Positions 26,401 to 33,875 of a DNA stretch of 64,000 nucleotides are shown in pieces. Below the pieces are notes generated by a model, which was not told where the DNA came from, searched no databases, and saw only the letters and a program-made list of their open reading frames with translations. The translations under genes were made by a program, and so were the position numbers. Source of the stretch: Desmospora activa DSM 45169 (GTDB lineage: Bacteria; Bacillota; Bacilli; Thermoactinomycetales; DSM-45169). The stretch covers positions 310,001 through 374,000 of the forward strand of contig NZ_PZZP01000001.1 of the NCBI RefSeq assembly GCF_003046315.1, written 5' to 3'. Position 1 is the stretch's first letter, and each line of letters begins with the position of its first letter.

Positions 26401-27603
26401 ATGACCCTATCAACCAAAGTGTTGTACTATCAAACTATGGATAACAAATATAAGCACACAAAAGAACTGAATATCGTTGTTGCACCGGATTCCTATAAGG
26501 GCAGCTTAACAGCGAAAGAGGTAGGCGGCACCATTTTGAAAGCGCTTGCGGTTGAGCTGGAAGGAGCCCAGATTACGTTCGTCCCGATGGCAGATGGAGG
26601 AGAAGGGACGATGGAAGCGCTCGTCTTTGCGATGAATGGGAGGATTGAAACGGTACAGACGAAGGGGCCGTTGTTACAGCCGGTTGATACGGGTTATGGA
26701 ATCTTGGGAGACGGGGAGACGGTTGTCCTTGAAGTGGCCAACATCGCCGGTTTAACCATGGTGAAAAAGGAGGAGAGAAATCCGCTTCATACTTCCACTT
26801 TTGGTGTAGGCCAAGTCTGGTCACACGCCCTAGATCAGGGCTATCGCCGCTTTATTATCGGCTTGGGCGGAAGCGCCACCAACGATGGCGGTTTGGGAAT
26901 GTTACAGGCCCTCGGTGCTGACTTTCATGATCAAAACGGCCAAACGGTTATCCCGGTAGGAGGTTCTCTCAGAGAAATCGATCGTGTCGACTTGAACTCT
27001 CTCGATCCCCGCCTCAGGGAATGCGAAATCCTCGTTGCAACGGATGTTACCAACCCCCTCTGCGGAGAGCAAGGAAGTTCTAAGGTATTTGGTCCCCAGA
27101 AAGGGGCGACAGCGGAGCAGATTCGGCAGTTGGATCGTGGATTGGCCCATTTTGCTCAATTATTGGAAGTGAATCGGGGAGAATCCCTACGGGATTTCCC
27201 TGGTGCAGGAGCGGCAGGTGGGTTGGGTTTTGCTCTGCTGTTTTTAGGTGCAAAGCTGATTCCCGGTGCACAGTTGATTGCGGAGGCAGCGGGACTGGAA
27301 GAGAAAATTCGTCACGCCGACTGGGTGATCACTGGGGAGGGGAAGACCGATTATCAGACACAGTACGGTAAGTTACCCATCACAGTTGCAAAGATGGCGC
27401 AAAGACACGGGGCCAAACCACTCCTAATTTCCGGCAGCATCGGGTCCGACGTGGAACCCTTGTATCCGTACTTCGTAAGCATGCATGCCATTGTTCGACG
27501 GCCGATGTCACTGGAGCAAGCCATAGAAAACGCCGAATCGTTGTTATTTGAAACGGCCAGAGAGGTTGGGAGACTGATTCGGGTAGTGGAGACGAACCGT
27601 TAA
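26401..27603 (+). CDS. glxK: Glycerate kinase (GlxK/GarK type)
   Basis: 400 residues. It carries the family opening VVAPDSYKGSLTAKEV near residue 25 and the later GLGGSATNDGGLGML and ITGEGKTDYQT motifs, all typical of type 1 glycerate kinases, which convert D-glycerate to a phosphoglycerate. ATG 26401 follows AAAGG at 10 bases and adds about 20 residues over the usual start, so a later start cannot be excluded. It is 19 bases from a GntP permease gene: a glycerate uptake and activation operon. Confidence 0.9.
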   Translation: MTLSTKVLYYQTMDNKYKHTKELNIVVAPDSYKGSLTAKEVGGTILKALAVELEGAQITFVPMADGGEGTMEALVFAMNGRIETVQTKGPLLQPVDTGYGILGDGETVVLEVANIAGLTMVKKEERNPLHTSTFGVGQVWSHALDQGYRRFIIGLGGSATNDGGLGMLQALGADFHDQNGQTVIPVGGSLREIDRVDLNSLDPRLRECEILVATDVTNPLCGEQGSSKVFGPQKGATAEQIRQLDRGLAHFAQLLEVNRGESLRDFPGAGAAGGLGFALLFLGAKLIPGAQLIAEAAGLEEKIRHADWVITGEGKTDYQTQYGKLPITVAKMAQRHGAKPLLISGSIGSDVEPLYPYFVSMHAIVRRPMSLEQAIENAESLLFETAREVGRLIRVVETNR

Positions 27604-27622
27604 TGGTGAGGGGGAAGATGTC

Positions 27623-28978
27623 ATGTTGAGTGGACCGCTACTCTTTTTGGTCTTATTGTGTAGTGTTTTATTTATTGTGTTTGCGACAGCTAAGTGGAGA
27701 CTACATCCGTTTTTGGCTCTGCTGACGGCTGCTTTTGCTGTGGGGATTGCAGTGGGAATGCCGCTGCCGGACGTGGTTACCGCCGTCAATGACGGGTTTG
27801 GGGGATTGATGGGATCGATCGGCATTGTAATTGTAGCGGGAACGATCATTGGTCATATTTTAGAAAAAACAGGAGCGGCTTTGCGCATGGCGGAAGTGGT
27901 GCTGCGCCTGGTAGGAGAAAAGCGGCCACAGTTAGCGATGTCGCTCATCGGTTCTATCGTCAGTGTTCCCGTTTTTTGTGATTCGGGGTATGTGATCTTA
28001 TCCAGCTTAAAAAAAGCGTTGGCCAAGCGAGCCATGGTCCCCCTGGCTTCGATGGCGGTCGCATTAGCAACGGGCTTATACGCCACCCACACCTTGATCC
28101 CACCGACACCCGGCCCGATAGCGGCAGCTGGTAACATCGGAGCGGAAGCTTATCTAGGCACCGTGATTTTGATGGGGTTGATTGTTGCTGTACCTACCGT
28201 AGTTGTGGGCTATCTGTGGGCGACGCGGTTTGCCAGTCGGATTCGGATCGAAGGAGAGCATGAGGGGCTGGACTATGACGAAATTGTAAAAGAGTTTGGA
28301 CATCTGCCTTCATCCTTTTTATCCTTTGCTCCGATCCTATTGCCCATTTTGCTCATCGGGCTTGGAACCGTCACTACTTTTGTCGGATGGGAAGGCGGTT
28401 TAGCAACCCTACTTCTCTTTTTGGGTTCACCCACCGTAGCGTTGCTGCTCGGCGTGTTCGCTTCTTTCGCCTTATTGCCGAAATGGAATGAGGAAACCTT
28501 GACCGGATGGGTGGGCAATGCCTTAAAAGACGCAGCCGGTATCTTGTTGATCACCGGTGCCGGCGGTGCGTTTGGAGCGGTGATTCGGGAGACGCCGGTA
28601 ACTGATCTAATTCAAGGATTAGCGGAAGGAGGTACATGGAGCGGCGCTCTGTTCTTATTGATTCCCTTTGGTGTTGCCGCCGCTTTAAAGACAGCGCAAG
28701 GTTCTTCCACCGCCGCTCTGGTGATCACCTCTGCACTGGTTGCCCCCTTGCTGGTAGAAGTGGGGATTGATGGTGCTTTGCCGCTGGCACTGGTTGTGAT
28801 GGCGATTGGAGCCGGTGCGATGACTGTCAGCCATGTCAACGACAGCTATTTCTGGGTGGTGACCCAGTTTAGCGGCATGAAAGTGACAGACGCCTATCGC
28901 GCACAAACCGCAGCGACGTTATTACAAGGTATCACGGCGTTTGTGACGGTATTTATTTTGTGGGTGATCTTGGTTTAA
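27623..28978 (+). CDS. GntP family permease (gluconate/glycerate)
   Basis: 451 residues with 12-14 transmembrane segments. Family signatures include GSIGIVIVAGTIIGHILEKTGA, VPVFCDSGYVIL and GAGAMTVSHVNDSYFWVV. GntP permeases are proton symporters for gluconate and related hydroxy acids. Here the adjacent glycerate kinase points to D-glycerate as the substrate. ATG 27623 follows AGGGGGAAG. An inverted repeat with a weak T run follows. Confidence 0.9.
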   Translation: MLSGPLLFLVLLCSVLFIVFATAKWRLHPFLALLTAAFAVGIAVGMPLPDVVTAVNDGFGGLMGSIGIVIVAGTIIGHILEKTGAALRMAEVVLRLVGEKRPQLAMSLIGSIVSVPVFCDSGYVILSSLKKALAKRAMVPLASMAVALATGLYATHTLIPPTPGPIAAAGNIGAEAYLGTVILMGLIVAVPTVVVGYLWATRFASRIRIEGEHEGLDYDEIVKEFGHLPSSFLSFAPILLPILLIGLGTVTTFVGWEGGLATLLLFLGSPTVALLLGVFASFALLPKWNEETLTGWVGNALKDAAGILLITGAGGAFGAVIRETPVTDLIQGLAEGGTWSGALFLLIPFGVAAALKTAQGSSTAALVITSALVAPLLVEVGIDGALPLALVVMAIGAGAMTVSHVNDSYFWVVTQFSGMKVTDAYRAQTAATLLQGITAFVTVFILWVILV

Positions 28979-28998
28979 AGCGGAATATGATTGAGTAG

Positions 28999-29033
28999 CA
29001 AACAACCCTCCGGATTTGTGGGGGGGTTGTTTG
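28999..29033 (+). terminator. Terminator after the GntP gene
   Basis: CAAACAACCC and its complement around a G-rich loop; downstream sequence is T-rich but interrupted. Confidence 0.6.
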
Positions 29034-29092
29034 TTGAGAAGAAGTGTAAAGCCGTGTTCTGTTTATACCGAGTATCAGGCGCTTAAAAAGAG

Positions 29093-29126
29093 GTAACCCG
29101 TCCCTTGGCAAAGGTGTGCGGGTTAC
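29093..29126. repeat. Hairpin repeat, copy 2
   Basis: GTAACCCG/CGGGTTAC with a loop containing CCTTGGCAAAGG; closely related to copy 1 at 26183-26223. The two copies bracket the glycerate operon. Confidence 0.55.
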
Positions 29127-29226
29127 TTCTCGCATCTGTGTCGCTTTTGTATTCTTGCTCTCCCATTCCCAGAGACTGACATTCGCCTTAATCTGGGGTT
29201 ATACTATGTCCATGGGGGTGATTTTC

Positions 29227-29886
29227 ATGGCAACTGAGAATCAGCAATCTCAGAGGAATGTGCAAAATGAGCCCAACCTCGATGAAAATCAAGATGCTGT
29301 CAACGAAGAATATTGGCAAGCCATTATCCAAAATGACTCAGCTTTCGATAGAACTTTTTTTTACGCTGTAGAAACCACTGGTATATTTTGTCGTCCTTCG
29401 TGTAAATCGAGGGTTCCAAACAGAGAGAACGTACGGATTTTTAAACATGCCCAACAAGCACTGGCGGAGCATTTTCGTCCCTGTAAACGGTGCAGACCGG
29501 ATGAAATACAACTTCCAGATGAGGAGTGGATAAATCAGATTGTAAAATGGATTGATTGCCACTATCATGAAACCTTGACACTTCAAAACCTTGCAGAGCG
29601 GTTCCATGTTAGTCCCTACCACCTGCATCGCACATTCAAGCGTATCAAGGGAAGAACGGTTGCCGAATATGTGCAACAGATAAGAATTTCCACGGCCATG
29701 AAGCATCTCTCTTCCAGCAATCACTCTGTTATGGATATTGCCGTTTCCGTAGGCATTCCAAATGCTGCTCATTTTTCAACACTATTTCAAAAAAAATTGG
29801 GCCTTACACCAACCGAGTATCGCCGAAGAATGAAAGAGAAGGAAAGAAGTTATCATGAAGGTGAAGGAAGTATCAAAAATGCATAA
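29227..29886 (+). CDS. adaA: AdaA-type methylphosphotriester-DNA methyltransferase and AraC activator
   Basis: 219 residues. ATG 29227 follows GGGGGTG; the longer frame upstream is not supported. The N-terminal Ada zinc domain has the four cysteines (GIFCRPSCKSR and CKRCRPD), one of which accepts a methyl group from a DNA phosphotriester. The C-terminal AraC HTH is intact (TLQNLAERFHVSPYHLHRTF). In Bacillus adaA activates adaB in the same operon. Here the overlapping second gene is a flavin-reductase-like protein, and an alkyltransferase relic lies at 5.0 kb. Confidence 0.9.
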   Translation: MATENQQSQRNVQNEPNLDENQDAVNEEYWQAIIQNDSAFDRTFFYAVETTGIFCRPSCKSRVPNRENVRIFKHAQQALAEHFRPCKRCRPDEIQLPDEEWINQIVKWIDCHYHETLTLQNLAERFHVSPYHLHRTFKRIKGRTVAEYVQQIRISTAMKHLSSSNHSVMDIAVSVGIPNAAHFSTLFQKKLGLTPTEYRRRMKEKERSYHEGEGSIKNA

Positions 29887-30505
29887 AACGATTGAACCTA
29901 AAATTTTGTATTTTGGAACCCCTGTTGTTCTTATCAGCACAATGAACGAAAACGGATCAGCAAATCTGGCACCGATGTCATCTGCATGGTGGCTTAATCA
30001 GTCTTGTATGCTTGGAATGAGTTCCAATTCACAAACCATTCAGAACTTGAAACGGGAGCGAGAATGTGTCTTAAACCTGCCATCGTCAGAACTTGTCAGT
30101 GCTGTCGACCGACTAGCATTGCTAACCGGGAAGAATCCGGTCCCCGAGAAAAAAAGAAAAATGGGATATCGATATGAACCCGATAAATTTGGTGCATCTG
30201 GACTTACTCCGATTTCATCGGATTTGGTTCGGGCCCCACTTGTTAAAGAATGTCCTGTTCAGTTGGAAGCGCAACTGGTGAAAAGCCATTCCTTTGAAGA
30301 GCCTAGCTCGTTAGTAGCCATGGAGGTAAAGATACTCCGTGTGCATATTGATGAAAAACTCCTGACGGGTAGAGAGAAGAACTATATCAACCCCGATGAA
30401 TGGAAACCTCTGATTATGAATTTTTGTGAGTTCTTCAGTCTCGGATCTAAGCTGCACCCTTCTAAGTTAGCGAAACCTTTTATGGATGCAGCTTATAACA
30501 ATTGA
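29879..30505 (+). CDS. Flavin reductase-like (FMN split-barrel) protein
   Basis: 208 residues. It has the split-barrel start YFGTPVVLISTMNENGSANLAPMSSAWW, common to FMN-binding flavin reductases. The ATG at 29879 overlaps the adaA stop by eight bases, indicating an operon. It likely binds FMN, but its partner is unknown. Being in an adaptive-response operon is intriguing; it could assist an alkyl-damage oxidative repair reaction, though that is speculation. Confidence 0.78.
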   Translation: MHKTIEPKILYFGTPVVLISTMNENGSANLAPMSSAWWLNQSCMLGMSSNSQTIQNLKRERECVLNLPSSELVSAVDRLALLTGKNPVPEKKRKMGYRYEPDKFGASGLTPISSDLVRAPLVKECPVQLEAQLVKSHSFEEPSSLVAMEVKILRVHIDEKLLTGREKNYINPDEWKPLIMNFCEFFSLGSKLHPSKLAKPFMDAAYNN

Positions 30506-30617
30506 ACATATCCGGGAGTTTCTTGACTTGATTGTGAAGGTAGTATGTCGTTTATTTTCCCCACAATCCCTTTGATCACTACACTTTTCAAATGGCCATA
30601 GACCTAAAATCATGAAC

Positions 30618-30653
30618 AAAACCCTCCTACATCACTGAAAGGTGGAGGGTTTT
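30618..30653 (+). terminator. Terminator of the adaA operon
   Basis: AAAACCCTCC/GGAGGGTTTT stem. Confidence 0.8.
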
Positions 30654-30704
30654 AGCGTTTAAAGAATAAACCATTTCTGATTGGTTTTTGTCAATCGCAT
30701 CCTC

Positions 30705-30735
30705 TTGACTTGGAGTTAACTCCAAGTGTAATAAT
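30705..30735 (+). promoter_or_regulatory. adhR promoter with MerR-type palindrome
   Basis: TTGACT (30705-30710) is separated by 18-19 bases from TAATAA(T) (30729-30735). The spacer is an 18-base perfect palindrome, CTTGGAGTTAACTCCAAG (30709-30726). This long-spacer, dyad-in-spacer layout is the hallmark of MerR-activated promoters. Confidence 0.8.
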
Positions 30736-30758
30736 ACCGTGTCAGGAGGTGCATCCAA

Positions 30759-31178
30759 ATGATGATTGCAATGGTAAGCGAAAAATTCAATATTTCACCA
30801 GATACACTCCGCTATTATGAACGCATCGGACTGATTCCTCGTGTCAGTCGCAATAAAAGCGGAATCCGAGACTATTCGGAAGAGGATTGTAAGTGGATCG
30901 AATTTATCCTCTGTATGCGCGGGGCAGGGCTTCCGATTGAAATGTTAATTGAGTATGTTGGATTGTTTCAACAGGGTGATGAAACGATTGAGGCAAGAAA
31001 AGATCTCTTGATTGAGCAGCGCAAACAACTGCTAAAAAGACTGGAAGACATGCAGGAAACGTTGGAGCGCTTGGATAATAAAATTGCAAGTTATGAAGAG
31101 AACGTCGTTAAAACAGAAAAAACACTAAAAATACCGGGGAGGATTAACGCACGGGATCTTTCGTCCAAGGAGGAATGA
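30759..31178 (+). CDS. adhR: MerR family regulator, AdhR-like
   Basis: 139 residues. The N-terminal winged helix KFNISPDTLRYYERIGLIP is typical, followed by a dimerisation coiled coil (LEDMQETLERLDNKIASYEE). One Cys (EEDCKWIE) lies in the region where AdhR/NmlR proteins sense aldehydes, with another in LCMRGAG. GGAGGT precedes ATG 30759. It controls its own promoter and, through a matching palindrome, the alcohol dehydrogenase gene downstream. Confidence 0.85.
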   Translation: MMIAMVSEKFNISPDTLRYYERIGLIPRVSRNKSGIRDYSEEDCKWIEFILCMRGAGLPIEMLIEYVGLFQQGDETIEARKDLLIEQRKQLLKRLEDMQETLERLDNKIASYEENVVKTEKTLKIPGRINARDLSSKEE

Positions 31179-31288
31179 AGGGTAGAACGTCTATGGACAA
31201 AGTCGTTTAGCCTTATGATCGTAGGCATATTTTTTTGTTTGTGAACGATAGGATACACTCAAGATAATTTAAAAATTAAAGCTGTATA

Positions 31289-31317
31289 TTGACTTGAAGT
31301 TAACTCCAAGTTATAAA
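31289..31317 (+). promoter_or_regulatory. adhA promoter with MerR-type palindrome
   Basis: TTGACT (31289-31294), then CTTGAAGTTAACTCCAAG (31293-31310, one mismatch from the upstream operator), then TATAAA (31312-31317). The same element as in front of adhR, so both genes should respond together. Confidence 0.78.
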
Positions 31318-31354
31318 CTCCTCTATAGAATCAGCTAAGGAGGTTTCGTTTTAT

Positions 31355-32401
31355 ATGATTACTGCCAATGCACGCGCTGTCTATGGCCCGAGTGATGCAT
31401 TCAAAGCGACCACGATCGATCGCCGTGATCTCGACCCTCATGATGTCCTCATCGAGATTAAGTACGCCGGTATCTGTCATTCTGACATTCACACTGCTCG
31501 TAGCGAATGGGGGCCAGTGAACTATCCCCTCGTTCCCGGCCACGAGATCGCTGGAATTGTCACCGCGGTCGGTTCCAAGGTTACGAAGTTTGCCATCGGT
31601 GACCGGGTCGGTGTCGGCTGTATGGTTGATTCCTGCCGTGAATGCGAAAACTGTCAGAAGGGTGAGGAGCAGTACTGCCTCAATGGAAATACCCTTACCT
31701 ACGCTGACGTCGACAAATACGGCCAGCGTACTCAGGGCGGTTATTCTACCCACATCGTTGTGACCGAAGATTTCGTCCTCAAAATCCCTGAGGGAGTTGG
31801 ACTTGACGTTGCCGCACCACTGCTGTGCGCTGGCATCACAACGTACTCGCCGCTACGCCGCTGGCATGCGGGCCCCGGCAAAAAGGTAGCGGTTGTTGGC
31901 CTCGGCGGGCTTGGACACATGGCCGTTAAGATTGCACACGCCATGGGTGCTGAGGTCACCGTCCTGTCACAATCCCTGAAGAAAAAAGAGGACGGTTTAC
32001 GGATTGGTGCGGATCATTACTATGCCGCGAGCGATTCGGAAACATTTGAGAAACTGGCCGGGACCTTTGACCTCATCATTAATACGGTAAGTGCGAAGGT
32101 CGACGTCAATGCTTACCTTTCGTTGTTGTCGCTGGACGGCACTTTAGTCAACGTCGGTGCACCGGCGGAGCCGTTGTCACTCAATGTGTTCAATCTCCTC
32201 GACCAGCGTCGGTCCTTCGCCGGTTCGATGATCGGTGGCATCCGCGAGACTCAGGAAATGCTGGACTTCTGCGCCAAACACAACATCGGCGCCGAGATCG
32301 AAGTTATCTCCGCCGACGAGATCGACGAGGCATATGAGCGAGTACTGGCTTCCAATGTGCGGTATCGCTTTGTGATCGACATCATCACAATGACGGCTTA
32401 A
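31355..32401 (+). CDS. adhA: Zinc-dependent alcohol/aldehyde dehydrogenase (AdhA-like)
   Basis: 348 residues, MDR superfamily. Catalytic zinc ligands appear in [10 protein letters not shown] and GHEIAGIV; the structural zinc Cys4 in [18 protein letters not shown](P) motif [13 protein letters not shown]. Closest known type is the cinnamyl-alcohol/formaldehyde-responsive AdhA of Bacillus, which detoxifies aldehydes under AdhR. Codon usage is strongly C/G-ending compared with the adjacent adhR, hinting at a different origin. AGGAGG precedes ATG 31355. Confidence 0.9.
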   Translation: MITANARAVYGPSDAFKATTIDRRDLDPHDVLIEIKYAGICHSDIHTARSEWGPVNYPLVPGHEIAGIVTAVGSKVTKFAIGDRVGVGCMVDSCRECENCQKGEEQYCLNGNTLTYADVDKYGQRTQGGYSTHIVVTEDFVLKIPEGVGLDVAAPLLCAGITTYSPLRRWHAGPGKKVAVVGLGGLGHMAVKIAHAMGAEVTVLSQSLKKKEDGLRIGADHYYAASDSETFEKLAGTFDLIINTVSAKVDVNAYLSLLSLDGTLVNVGAPAEPLSLNVFNLLDQRRSFAGSMIGGIRETQEMLDFCAKHNIGAEIEVISADEIDEAYERVLASNVRYRFVIDIITMTA

Positions 32402-32595
32402 CCATGCTACCAATGCCGGCCTCATGTACCGTGCTGAGGAGTTAAAGCTGTAATAGACGCCTGTGAAACCCCAGCGAACAGGAAGAGTCTACCATGATTA
32501 CATGAGTACGCTTGCCGTAGTGTCACGGATGGAGAAATATGATCGAAGCCGCGCCATAATCAAGGAGCGGTTAGGGGGAGATACCCATCGAAAAC
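32402..32595 (+). other. Unresolved stretch before the PTS IIA gene
   Basis: 194 bases without a convincing gene. A short open frame (32463-32675) encodes DYMSTLAVVSRMEKYDRSRA but then runs across the IIA start in another frame; it may be a remnant of an upstream PTS gene, which I cannot confirm. Confidence 0.3.
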
Positions 32596-32907
32596 ATGGA
32601 GGAAATAACCCTTCAGATCATCGTGCACGGAGGAAACGGCAGAAGTTTTGCCATGGAGGCGATCGGAGCAGCTAAAGAGGGAAGATTTACGGAAGCGAGA
32701 GAGAAGCTGGTACAAGCTGTAGAGGAACTGCACAAAGCGCATCAATACCAGACCTCTTTGATCCAAGAGGAGATAAACGGGGGTAAAAGTGATATTTCCC
32801 TGTTGATGATTCATGCTCAGGATCATCTGATGAATGCCATCACCATGAAGGATCTGGCAAACGAGATTGTTGAATTGCATGAGAGCCTCCAATCATCTAA
32901 AGGATGA
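32596..32907 (+). CDS. Orphan PTS IIA component, lactose/cellobiose family
   Basis: 103 residues, normal for the family. Pattern: GGNGRSFAMEAIGAAKEGRF, then KAHQYQTSLIQEE, then the end MIHAQDHLMNAITMKDLANE with the His-containing HAQDHLM phosphorylation-region helix. IIA(Lac) trimers carry phosphate from HPr to IIB for beta-glucoside or lactose uptake. No IIB, IIC or phospho-glycosidase gene is adjacent, so this is an orphan. AGGGGGAG lies 15 bases before the ATG, a longer spacing than usual. Confidence 0.82.
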   Translation: MEEITLQIIVHGGNGRSFAMEAIGAAKEGRFTEAREKLVQAVEELHKAHQYQTSLIQEEINGGKSDISLLMIHAQDHLMNAITMKDLANEIVELHESLQSSKG

Positions 32908-33133
32908 GATCATGAGAGTTAGCCGTTTGGTGGTGGGGGGCAGTGGATTTCCGAGCCGATGAAAGGGTTTATACACGATGACTGTCCCTTCAATACAGAT
33001 AGCCCCTGTACATTCTTCTCCTTTATCGTAACGAAGTGCTAAATCGGCTTTGCATTGAGAAGGAACCGCGCCACAAAGGTGCAGTTTTTGTACTTTTACG
33101 AGGTAGATGATGCTTCCTGAACGGAGAGTGGAA

Positions 33134-33164
33134 TTGTACACCCTTAATAAGAATGGGGTATACT
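33134..33164 (+). promoter_or_regulatory. marR promoter
   Basis: TTGTAC (33134-33139) and TATACT (33159-33164) with a 19-base spacer, or 18 with TGTACA. Loose dyad symmetry (TACACCC...GGGGTATA) covers the spacer and could be autoregulatory. Confidence 0.45.
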
Positions 33165-33196
33165 AAGGGCATCATCGAATCGGGAAGGCGATAGAG

Positions 33197-33622
33197 TTGA
33201 ATAAGCATGATGATATTATTAAGTCCTGGTTGCAATTTACTAACTTTCATACAAAAATTCAGCGAAAGCTGGATCATGTCCTACAAAAACAATATCAGAT
33301 CGCATTAAAAGAGTTTTATGTGTTGCTCTTTCTCTCTGAAGCGCCGGACCAAAAGCTGCGCCTTTCCCAGTTGCAACAGATGGTGGGGCTTAGTCAGAGT
33401 GCCATGTCCAGACTTGCAGCGCGTATGGAACAAAAATCATGTGGTGTCATACGAAGGAGTGGTTACGATGATGACAAACGCGGAGTATGTGCGGTCCTGA
33501 CGGATCGGGGAGAGGTTCGTATCAATGAAATCATGAATACGGTCAACCAAACGTTGAGGGAATGTTTTTCCCAAGAAGAAATTGACCATCTCTTGTTGTT
33601 GATGAATCCAAACCAAGAGTAA
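33197..33622 (+). CDS. MarR family transcriptional regulator
   Basis: 141 residues. Winged helix: LRLSQLQQMVGLSQSAMSRLAARM, then the wing GYDDDKRGVCAVLTDRGE, characteristic of MarR. Two cysteines (KSCGVIRR, RGVCAVL) might allow thiol sensing. TTG start with AAGG 8 bases upstream. It precedes an old-yellow-enzyme gene on the same strand whose promoter contains a palindrome just past the start point, a plausible target. Confidence 0.85.
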   Translation: MNKHDDIIKSWLQFTNFHTKIQRKLDHVLQKQYQIALKEFYVLLFLSEAPDQKLRLSQLQQMVGLSQSAMSRLAARMEQKSCGVIRRSGYDDDKRGVCAVLTDRGEVRINEIMNTVNQTLRECFSQEEIDHLLLLMNPNQE

Positions 33623-33696
33623 GCCGATCTTTTTCAACCCTTCCTTACCAACCTTTATTTTTTCCAAGACGGATGATTCTGTTCTATCTAGGGGGT

Positions 33697-33752
33697 TTGA
33701 CTAATGGAAGTGGTTTATTTATACTGGAGTTTAGTATATGCATGTGCATGCA
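33697..33752 (+). promoter_or_regulatory. namA promoter and palindromic operator
   Basis: TTGACT (33697-33702), 17 bases, TATACT (33720-33725) is a near-ideal sigma-A promoter. TGCATG (33739-33744) and CATGCA (33747-33752), perfect inverted arms, lie just downstream of the predicted start point where a repressor would block elongation. The MarR protein is the obvious candidate. Confidence 0.65.
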
Positions 33753-33875
33753 AATTTGGTTATGCATCATTGTTATTTCGGTGTTGTTTGAAGCGGCTCC
33801 AAAGGGAATATCAAAGCAAAGCGCCATCCTCTCTTCACTTTAGAAACCGATCAAAAAGAGTAGGAGTGATTGAAG

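Noticed and set aside
26183-29126. Hairpin repeats considered as a CRISPR array or transposon ends
   Set aside because: Only two copies, 2.9 kb apart, with normal genes between and no spacer regularity or transposase.
32893-33141. Minus-strand frame of 82 codons between the PTS IIA and MarR genes
   Set aside because: Codon pattern is plausible but there is no start with a ribosome-binding site and no recognised family, and it overlaps the IIA stop; not supported well enough to list.
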